A DNA stretch of 64,000 bases from NCBI GenBank assembly GCA_963921935.1, contig OY998175.1:306737484-306801483 (forward strand). The letters are read 5' to 3'. Made by a program: the position numbers and the translations under genes. The stretch comes from Galeruca laticollis. Its lineage: Eukaryota; Arthropoda; Insecta; Coleoptera; Chrysomelidae. This document shows, piece after piece, positions 55,822 through 64,000 of the stretch. Below the pieces are notes generated by a model that was not told the DNA's origin, searched no databases, and saw nothing but the letters and a program-made list of their open reading frames with translations. The stretch's first letter is position 1. The number at the start of each line of letters is the position of its first letter.

Positions 55822-57157
55822 AACTAAAATTTTAATTCTCAAATTAATCTAATTCTATACTTATTATTAATCCAATAATTTGTTATAACGATTTTAATTT
55901 TAATATATTGTAAAACTATTAGATAAGAAACTTCGGAGTGTGCAAGTGAAGTGTGCTAGGTCATTTAGATAAAAGAAAAAAATTAAAAGTTTCATCTAGG
56001 ATGAAGATAAAAAAATGTTGATGGATGCTAAGCGGGAATCGAGGGTTTTTGTTGATTTTTTTTATTGAAAAGAAGGGAAGAAAATTGAGAGAGATTTCCA
56101 AAGAGATTATTAAAATAGAGACATTCAGAAGAATCAAATAAGATTATAATAAGAAAACTAAAGAAAGAAGATACATGTTGAAATATAAGAATAGCTGTAA
56201 AAGAAATTATTCTCAAATATAAGTATAATCAATCAAGTATTACTTCAGAGTACAATAACACTAGTGGAGAATATTGTAGATTAAATAAAGAGGAGAAAAA
56301 GTATTTGATCACAACACAAGTAAATATAATAAAGCATTACTTACTGGAACTACGGAGAAGCAGTTTTCGGTATCCAGCAAGGACATAGAACTGAATTTTG
56401 GTTCAGTTCATTACTACACCTAATTAAATTAAGAAACATCGAAGAAAAATCCAGTGCATAATTACAAACTGTAAGGTGAATTTATAAAAACTATATTTAT
56501 ATCATTTCTATTTTTCACAAAGGAACTGTCAAAACTTAGTACATAACCTTTTTATCTGATCGGACTTGTGTCAATTCAAATGATAATTTTTGATATAATT
56601 CACATAAAATTCAACGACCAGATAAAAAGTTACTCAACAAATTTTAGATAAGGATATTATAACAAATTTTACTGAATAGATTTATAACTAATATAAAAAA
56701 AAGAAGGAACTTTTCGATAATTTCAATATAATTTCTCATAACCTTTAAATATTATTCAGTAAGATAGTTAAAACCATTGGCCAAGGTATTTATTAGTAGT
56801 ACAGAAACGTATTGAGTACTATTTAGATCTATTTAAAAATTATTGGAAAATAATAAGTAACAGTTAGTGTAAATATTTCTTTTCCTTATAAATTATATAA
56901 CATCTTAAATATTTTGAAGTTTAAATTTAAATATAAACGTATCCTTACTCACGATAATTCCCTACAAATAATTAAGAGTTTCATCTTGAGGACTGAAGTT
57001 AGCTGGCCTTTTACTTTTTAAACTAAACAGACATTCATTCATTATTTCATTAATTTCATCTGGCGCTCAATAACTAAAATTATAATAAATAATATAAACC
57101 TAATATAAATAATATAAAAAAATATAAACAATTAAATAAATAAAAGATACGATTATC

Positions 57158-57160
<3 letters not shown>
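55641..57160. other. AT-rich spacer with (TA)n near 55796-55820
   Basis: Plus-strand 55641-55790 could encode a short acidic peptide (VKDIVSTVEAQVIIDDISRR), but it has no start of its own and no recognised family. The rest is strongly AT-rich without recognisable genes. Confidence 0.4.
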
Positions 57161-57162
<2 letters not shown>

Positions 57163-57212
<50 letters not shown>

Positions 57213-57620
57213 TTTTTATATGGAATATTTTTTTATTTTTCATTATATTTCTTTGTTTTAGTCCTCATGTTTCATTGTTAAATCTATAAGTACATATATA
57301 TAGCCTGTAGATTTGCATAAATCATTGATTAAGCCCCAACACTGGAATGCCGGCGGTTGATTAGTAGGATACCCGCAATCGCGCCATAATCTGTGCAATG
57401 CAATATCAGTTCACCCTAACTTAGTGAATCCGCTGAAGTCCCGCTATGTAACGAAGCGGGTGGTAGTCTGGAGGCCTACTGGTGGCCATCGCGACACGGG
57501 CTAGCCGGGCTGGTGACGTATCATGATTGTGGCCCACTTATGTTGTCCGTCGGTTGTTTTTAAAGTGCCTCGATATCTAGAGGCCCACGTGTAACATGTT
57601 TGCCGGGACAATTCTTCAAT
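57163..57620. repeat. (TA)n tract followed by a GC-richer repeat block
   Basis: The TA tract at about 57163-57200 is followed at 57300-57620 by a block clearly richer in G+C (for example GAAGCGGGTGGTAGTCTGGA and CACGGGCTAGCCGGGCTGGT). No coding frame is recognisable. The pairing of a TA tract with a GC-richer non-coding block resembles 8030-8331 in opposite order, suggesting a retroelement 3' tail in the other orientation; the two blocks are not obviously the same sequence. Confidence 0.5.
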
Positions 57621-57922
57621 TTTCAATAAACATCCCTAACCAACATAATCTTTTTTGAACTTATCTCTCACTTATTATGAATAATCTGGAATGACATGAA
57701 AAAGAAGTGGCTGATTTCATTAGTTTTATTTTAAACATAAATCACAAAGTAAATAAAAAACAGTGTTGAGACTAAGAAAACGTTCAAAATACATTCTTAC
57801 TTATTATATATTTCCATGTACACGTTACAAAATATAATTACAAAAATATGTATATATTTTCACTGGAGTAAATGCTTTTGTAAATTTAAAAATTTTTGGT
57901 GATTCTATAACAGGAGATTTTA

Positions 57923-59209
57923 TTAAAGTTTACTGGTAAGATGTGTGCGATTCGCAGGATCATAAGCAATTTCATGCCACCACGTCGGCCTTGCCATACT
58001 TTCAGGATTTCCCATCAACAATTTCTGAAGGTTTTCGTACAACTGAAACAAGAATAGAAATAATTTTATTGCTCCACTGCCATCTGAGTGACTTCTTTAT
58101 TTACCTTTCCATCAGAACTTCCTAGTACAGAATGGACGACGTAATCGGGAGGCGCAAGACCGTCAATAACAGTCAAAGCATCCGGTTTTAATCGTTTGCA
58201 TACATCTAACACAGCATCTTTAAACACCTGTGAAAATTCCGGTCCTTGGGTGTATCCTCCTTGATAAAAGTATACCAAATGCTTATCCAAGCACGAAAGC
58301 CCGTATAAAACACCCAAATTGTGCAGCGTCGGCTGAAGACTCTCATCAGCCAATGATGCTTTGTTCCAGAAGTATCTAAGAGCTGTGTATTCACCGTAAG
58401 ATTTGGACAGCACTGCTGCTCTATAAACTTGGGACTCATTACGCGCGGTGAATTTATCTAGGCCATTACTGATCACTGCTTCCTGTTTTATGTGGGTTTC
58501 GTTGACCATATACAGGATGAGCCATTCATAGGAATTCATTACAACTGTAATAAGAAACGTGAGAAACTCAAAGTTTAGTATAAGTATTATTGATGATAAA
58601 ACTACCTTTTGGATTCGCTGTGCCTTGAATTCAATTACAGCCCGACTGTCCTAGCTTGGCCCCTAAAATTTGAATGCGCAGTAGTTTTGCTGTCACAAGC
58701 GGCCCGAAGTCGAAACGAAAACTTTAACGCTCAAATACAGTCTGCAGAGACATTTATTATTTTTGTCTTCGGAAGTATAGCAATCCTCTTTTAAATATTA
58801 CACTGTTTGGCCTCAGAAGCCAAGCTAGAACGGTCGGGCTGTAAAAATACTTACACTCTTTATTATGTACTTCGGAAATATCACTAACTGTACATTTTCT
58901 TGCCCTAATTTTCTCGTGGTCTTTAAAGAACACACAACTTCCTAGAGGAGTAGATAACCTGTCACCCGATAGAATGGCCTGCCATTGTTTCAGTAACCAG
59001 TTGCTGGTTTGTTGAACCAAAACATTATTATCTCCTTCGTATGTGACACAAGGATCGTTGGTGTTGCGCAATTCGCCCAATCGCGCGGCTTTCAAGAAAC
59101 CATGACCGCCGCACGCTTCTCGGCATTCTTGTGCGGCGTCTCGACATGACCAAGATAAAAGTGGTTTTGCGGCCGATACTAAAGCGTGGGTTTCTGATAC
59201 TATTTCACT
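57923..59209 (-). CDS. ACOX3: peroxisomal acyl-CoA oxidase, ACOX3-like, last three exons
   Basis: ACOX flavoenzymes catalyse the first, H2O2-producing step of peroxisomal beta-oxidation; the ACOX3 class acts on branched or long acyl-CoAs. Exons are 59209-58855, 58544-58105 and 58042-57923 (TAA), with GT-AG introns and matching phases (1, then 0). The first begins SEIVSETHALVSAAKPLLSW and contains ECREACGGHGFLKAARLGEL and CVTYEGDNNVLVQQTSNWLL, the ACOX3 flavin-site region; the Glu of TYEGD aligns with the family's catalytic base. The protein ends THLTSKL, a canonical type-1 peroxisomal targeting signal. About 304 of the usual ~700 residues are present; the upstream exons are not in the window. 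AATAAA overlaps the stop codon. Confidence 0.93.
58638..58842. mobile_element. 205-bp MITE in an ACOX intron
   Basis: CAGCCCGACTGTCCTAGCTT at the left pairs with the reverse complement of the right end (AAGCTAGAACGGTCGGGCTG) with two mismatches. TA flanks both ends (58636-58637, 58843-58844), as for Tc1/mariner-derived MITEs. Its right edge lies about ten bases from the splice donor of the adjacent exon (58854-58853). Confidence 0.8.
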
Positions 59210-60126
59210 CTAGAAATAAAAAACAAACAAACTCAACACTAATTGAAATTATTTGAATGAGAATGTTATTGTATGAAATTGCTCAAACAGCGCTAGACCC
59301 CACAACTGTTTAATTTATATAATTATGGAACATTAAATAAAATTTCCTGAGCTTTACAAGTTTGAAGTAACAATTAATATTTTTAAAAACTTTATTTTAA
59401 ATTAATTTACAATATTTAGATGTTTTCACAATGAAATACAAAATCATTCTACAGGAATTGATTATTGTTAAATATAGAGAAAGTTTGTATTGCTGATACA
59501 GCAGTCTAACGACCTCGTTGAAATAAAACAATAATATTCAACAATTCAACTTATACAGGTGAATTTACATTCCATAACTTGAGTATAGCATACCGGGTGT
59601 AACTGATACATGGGCACTTATAATTTTTGAATAGTTTGTTCGATGGGTTGTGTTGTATGTATAGTTATGGAGCAGGATAGCCATGTGTTGTATGTAGTGT
59701 TGATATATATGTTGTGACGGATAAGGCCGTGTATTAAAGTAATTGTGCACTTTACCAATTCTGGATTATAAGGATAAGAGTAAACATTTCGATAAGTAGC
59801 ATGGGGACTTTATTTATATACTAAATAACACTAGACATCACCTATAATTTACTGGGACAGTCAAATTCAAGTTCTTACCAACGACATACACTAGTTGATA
59901 TCTATAAACACGACAGAGTATTCATTCTTGACTGTTTACAATATTTCTTTTTATAGTAAATAATTATCTCAAATGTTTACAATCATGTTTACTCGTATAC
60001 TTAATATTAAAATAACTCTTGCTGACATGTTTGTTATCCTATTTACTTAAGCAAGCGTTTACGACTTTAACCTCGATATGAGTTCGTTTGAGTTGTATTT
60101 AGCTTTCGGGCTTAATATCCACTATA
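59210..60126. other. ACOX intron or upstream spacer
   Basis: No further ACOX exon was recognised. The short open frame at 59565-59750 has no recognisable motif. Confidence 0.4.
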
Positions 60127-62803
60127 CAGTGTTGGGAACATTACGAGGGAACATAGGGTTTACCTTCAATGTGTTAGAAAGAGACAAAATACATATAAAT
60201 TCAGTGCATCATTCTTTTTCGCTAACAGGATATCATAAAGTGGAAAACGTGTAATACAAGAAGTTAATGTTAGAAATACAGATGTGTAATGTGAACAGTT
60301 TAGTTTATTATTTGAGAAATAATAAGATTGTATGTACTATACTGATAGCTTAATGCAATGAACAATAAAAAAATCAACACTACTTTCGTTTATCCCTTCA
60401 TGATTAATTTACAAAGAAATAATTCAGTAGTAATAAAATTCACTATATTAGTTCGGTTAGTATTGGAATAAATAACCTAAATAACCGTAACATGCGAAAT
60501 AAAATTTGTATTAATAATAATATGTGTTTCCAAATATCTTAATTCTCATTTTTCGCTAACAGGATCTCATAAGTGGAAAACCCACAACGCCCGCCTCTTA
60601 CTATTTGTAGCTTCTGACAGTATTGCCAATTTTCATTGTATATTTATATTAATTGTAAAATGCATTGTTCTAACACGAGAACAAGTTATAAGAAGATTTT
60701 AATTATGATAATTCAAGAGGTTGTAACAGATCAAGATATAATTAATTCCATCTATTCGTTAAATATTTTATTGTAATGCTGGAAATTGTTCTAGTTTTCG
60801 AAAAAGTATAAACTGAATAAATTAGAGAATCGAGTATAGTTAGAAAAGTTTTAAAATTGCCAATAACTTTTTTATTATTGTAAAAATTATTTTCTGTCAC
60901 CTTAAAATAATCTTCCATCAGATAATGATTTCGGTTTGGCAATGCTGCTTCAATCGTCAACAATGTTATTCTTGTTAATTTCCATTGGTTAGGATCATCC
61001 GTGACCCTACAACTCACTAGGCGGTAGTCTTTCCGAAGGCGGTGCCTGGCATACAATTGATATATCGAAACAATTGTCAATTTTTTAGAATTTTCAATAA
61101 CTTTTATTATATTGTGGAATTAATTAGAGACCGTGAGTTTCATTTAAAAACCTTCATGATGAATTTACAAAGAAATAATTCAGTAGTAAGAAACTAATTC
61201 ACTATATCAGTTCGGGTAGTACACGCTAATATGAATTTACAAAGAAATAATTCAGTAGTAAGAAACTAATTCACTATATCAGTTCGGGTAGTACACGCTA
61301 ATATGATTTGAACAATAAATTAAAATCTACCTAATAGGTATTTGAAATAAGTACCACTAAAAAATCACTGGAAAATAGCTAAAAAAATTACATTCGTCGA
61401 TATTGAAGGTACAATTAATGAATGTAAGCATAATAAATTTCATTAACATCATAAGGAATAGTTTTAAAGATCTCAATGTAAACCGCCTCTGTTTCCTACG
61501 CTCCTGATAAAACGATTTCGCTTCAGCTTAAATTCTACTTATCTGTCCCCTCTCTTCATTTTCAATCCACTCGTTAGATTGTAGAGTGCCTTTCAAAAAT
61601 TCCTTTTTATTTGTGAGAGAAATCAGTCACATTTAATTTCAACGTAAAACGATATCCTCTCACGTCCAAAAAGAAATTATCATGGTCACATGGAGTTACC
61701 AGTGTGTTGGAGAAGGACAATCATGAGACAGAGAATTAAAAGCCAGCGTAGATTATTACACAAGACGAATACAATCGCGCGTGCGCCTATTGAAGATGTT
61801 TAAATGTACAATCTGGGTAGCGCAGAACTGGGTTTATTCGAACATTTGATTTAAGCTCATTGAAGAATTAAGTTTTATTTTTTAATTTATTACATATCAT
61901 AATCTTACTTTTATTTAAAAATTGTAGGCATTAGAATTCGATTTTAGTTTTATTTTCGTTTTTTTTTAATTTGCACTGTGTGTGTGTTTACACAGAGAAT
62001 TCGTTCTCATTTGCATACAAACGATAACAAAAGATAAAGATTTTTTTTTACTAACATTCGAAACACAGCAGATGTTTGGAGACCAATTTCACGTTGCCAA
62101 ATCTGAAAAAAAGTAAAGGTTTTAACGGCTTTCAAACTGAAAACTAGAACAATTTCCAGCTTTGCAATAAAATATTTAACGAATAGATGGAATTAATTAT
62201 ATCTTGATCTATTACAACCTCTTGAATTATCATAATAAAAATCTTCTTATAACTTGTTCTCGTGTTAGAACAATGCATTTTACAATTAATATAAATATAC
62301 AATGAAAATTGGCAATACTGTCAGAAGCTACAAATAGTAAGAAGCGGGCGTTGTGGGTTTTCCACTTATGAGATCCTGTTAGCGAAAAATGAGAATTGAG
62401 ATATTTGGAAACACATATTATTATTAATATAAATTTTATTTCGCATGTTACGGTGGTTATTTAGGTTATTTATTCCAATACTAACCGAACTAATATAGTG
62501 AATTTCATTACTACTGAATTATTTCTTTGTAAATTAATCATGAAGGGATAAACGAAAGTAATTATTGTTCATTGCATTAAGCTATCAGTATAGTACATAC
62601 AATCTTATTATTTCTCAAATAATAAACTAAACTGTTCACATTACACATATGTATTTCTAACATTAACTTCTTGTATTGGACGTTTTCCACTTTATGATAT
62701 CCTGTTAGCGAAAAAGAATGATGCACTGAATTTATATGTATTTTGTCTCTTTCTAACACATTGAAGGTAAACCCTATGTTCCCTCGTAATGTTCCCAACA
62801 CTG
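60127..62803. mobile_element. foldback element with ~670-bp inverted arms
   Basis: The left arm 60127-60799 and right arm 62139-62803 are inverted copies that by eye differ at only a few percent of positions, apart from small indels. The termini read CAGTGTTGGGAACATTACGA, a CAGTG start like many hAT-type or foldback elements, with TATA adjoining both ends. Each arm contains the word TTTTTCGCTAACAGGAT twice. The 1.34-kb loop has no recognisable transposase; the longest frame (61080-60742, minus) runs into an arm and carries no known motif. Confidence 0.85.
61159..61302. repeat. exact 72-bp tandem duplication in the foldback loop
   Basis: Two identical 72-base units (61159-61230 and 61231-61302) starting ATGAATTTACAAAGAAATAA. 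A diverged version of the same unit lies in each arm of the foldback element (near 60395 and 62520). Confidence 0.95.
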
Positions 62804-63039
62804 TATAATAGTTTATATTAGGCCTACTTTTGAATGAAAACTAGTGATTTGGATACAGAAAACGACACATAAACCACTGAACATCTGAAACAACGTGGGA
62901 GAAAATCCAAGAAAGAAAACAGTTGAATAATAGTAAAAGAAAACGCTCAACGACATGACAAAATTAGGACCATCAAGGCATTTTTCAAAAAACATAGTGT
63001 AGTTAAAAAAGTTTTTGTTCTTATTAAAGGAAATGGACT

Positions 63040-63990
63040 GAATATCTGGCAACGAAAGTTCAAGAAGTGGAAAGAGAAGGAGACGTCAAAGAACTCTACA
63101 ACAAAGGCCTTATCAAGCAAGAAGGTTCTTCAACACAAACAAACAAGAAATAGAGAAAGTGATCTTAATGTGAAAGAGGCAGAACAGCTGAAGTGATGGA
63201 TAAAACACTTCGAGGAGATCCTAAATCATCCGAGCACCTAACCAATGGAACAGAGGACAACACAAGACTGGTAAAAGATGCTAACATCAACAACGACCCC
63301 CCCTCCTCCCTTCAAGACAAGAAATCGTCAAAGACATAAAGAAACTTAAAACTGGCGAAGTATTGATAACTTACCACCTAAAATATTCAAACAGGACCCT
63401 AACATCTCAACTAAAATCCTGCATACAACCTTTGAAAAAATATGGGAAACAGAAAAGGTTCCAAAGGAGTGGAAGAAAGGGACTGCTGGTGAAACTGTCT
63501 AAGAATGCAGGGTAAAATCCTGAACCATATTAAGGATTCCAACTGCGAAGAGAATAAGCTGGCTTGCACAGAAACTGTTATTGTGTGGACCTGATCAACA
63601 ACTAATGGATCATACATGTTGTATAAATAGTAATAAGTTATACAACCAAATATACAAGCATTTTGTAACTGTGGCTCCACCTGAGGATGCATCGCACCGG
63701 TATTGAATGTAAGATGTTATGTGAAAATGTGTAACGAATTGTTCAATAAATCAGTGTTCAATAATCTAAGTTAATTAGAACCATCCATAAATATTACATA
63801 ATTAAGAACACAGATAAGACAATACACGAACAGAGCACGCACGGGATACCAGACGCCTCTCTACCTGGCTTTCATTGACTTCGAGAAGGCGTTCGGTTCT
63901 ATTGACAGAATCGTAATTTGGAAAGTGCCCACAAAACATAAAGTAGACCTATGATGGATGCGAGTGCCGGGTTATTGACCAGAACAAACT
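63040..63990 (+). pseudogene. RTE/L2-like LINE fragments
   Basis: Plus strand 63040-63485, read across frameshifts, gives a linker (EVEREGDVKELYNKGLIK), RWIKHFEEILNHPS-like sequence, a KDIKKLKTGE block and ILHTTFEKIWETEKVPKEWK, the approach to the RT. After about 300 bases of unrelated sequence (63490-63795), the first RT catalytic block follows as TPLYLAFIDFEKAFGSIDRI, close to the window end. Many frame breaks are present. The intervening segment looks like an insertion of unknown type. Confidence 0.7.
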
Positions 63991-64000
63991 AAACAACCGT

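Noticed and set aside
60742..61080. 112-codon minus-strand frame in the foldback element
   Set aside because: No transposase motif, and the frame runs from the loop into the arm; not supported as a gene.
1..64000. CRISPR arrays, operons, tRNA or rRNA genes
   Set aside because: None seen. The tandem repeats lack CRISPR-like repeat/spacer spacing, and the window is eukaryotic. tRNA genes were not searched exhaustively by eye.

Overview
The window looks like an AT-rich, repeat-dense insect nuclear genome segment, possibly a beetle; the order is an impression, not a demonstration. Support comes from short GT-AG introns, single-copy conserved genes with insect-like protein sequence, and the mix of decayed DD41D/mariner, pogo, RTE, jockey/I-type, Penelope, BEL/Pao and gypsy elements. 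No prokaryotic or viral genome organisation is visible.

Layout. 1-4.8 kb: a truncated mariner, a ~105-bp tandem repeat and a TIR-bounded DD41D transposon. 4.8-12 kb: two related cysteine-rich genes of unknown function (4807-5223 and 11090-11970), separated by a pile of retroelement fragments (gypsy integrase, RTE tail, I/jockey-type RT-RNase H, Penelope-like with GIY-YIG, BEL/Pao). 12.3-16.6 kb: a 5'-truncated RTE LINE with an 11-bp target-site duplication, and a dispersed repeat present three times. 16.6-26.8 kb: an HMGXB4-like gene on the minus strand, with a nested MITE pair in its last intron. If the 26804-26840 first exon is right, its ~8-kb first intron contains a nearly full-length degenerate LINE and the whole IMP4 gene. 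28.3-30.3 kb: UTP4 on the plus strand, head-to-head with IMP4; both products act in the small-subunit processome.

30.4-33.1 kb: a 2.7-kb TIR transposon encoding a decayed DUF7869-like protein. 33.8-39.4 kb: a nested set made of a palindromic MITE, a DD41D transposon inserted at its dyad centre, and a pogo/Tigger-PHD element inserted inside the DD41D transposase. The left arm of the DD41D transposon carries a 92-bp exact inverted copy of the UTP4 coding sequence that lies 4 kb away. 40.8-41.9 kb: CIAO1 (cytosolic Fe-S assembly). 43.7-46.8 kb: a second pogo-like element. 46.8-57.6 kb: MITEs, (TA)n tracts and a jockey-like LINE split by a 1.46-kb probable solo LTR. 57.9-59.2 kb: the last three exons of a peroxisomal acyl-CoA oxidase (ACOX3 type) ending in the SKL peroxisomal signal. 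60.1-62.8 kb: a 2.7-kb foldback element with ~670-bp arms. 63.0-64.0 kb: further LINE fragments.

The host genes serve ribosome biogenesis (IMP4, UTP4), Fe-S assembly (CIAO1), peroxisomal beta-oxidation (ACOX3-like) and chromatin (HMGXB4-like). They do not form a pathway apart from the IMP4/UTP4 pair. All splice sites, repeat matches and identities were read by eye from the sequence; no database search was run.
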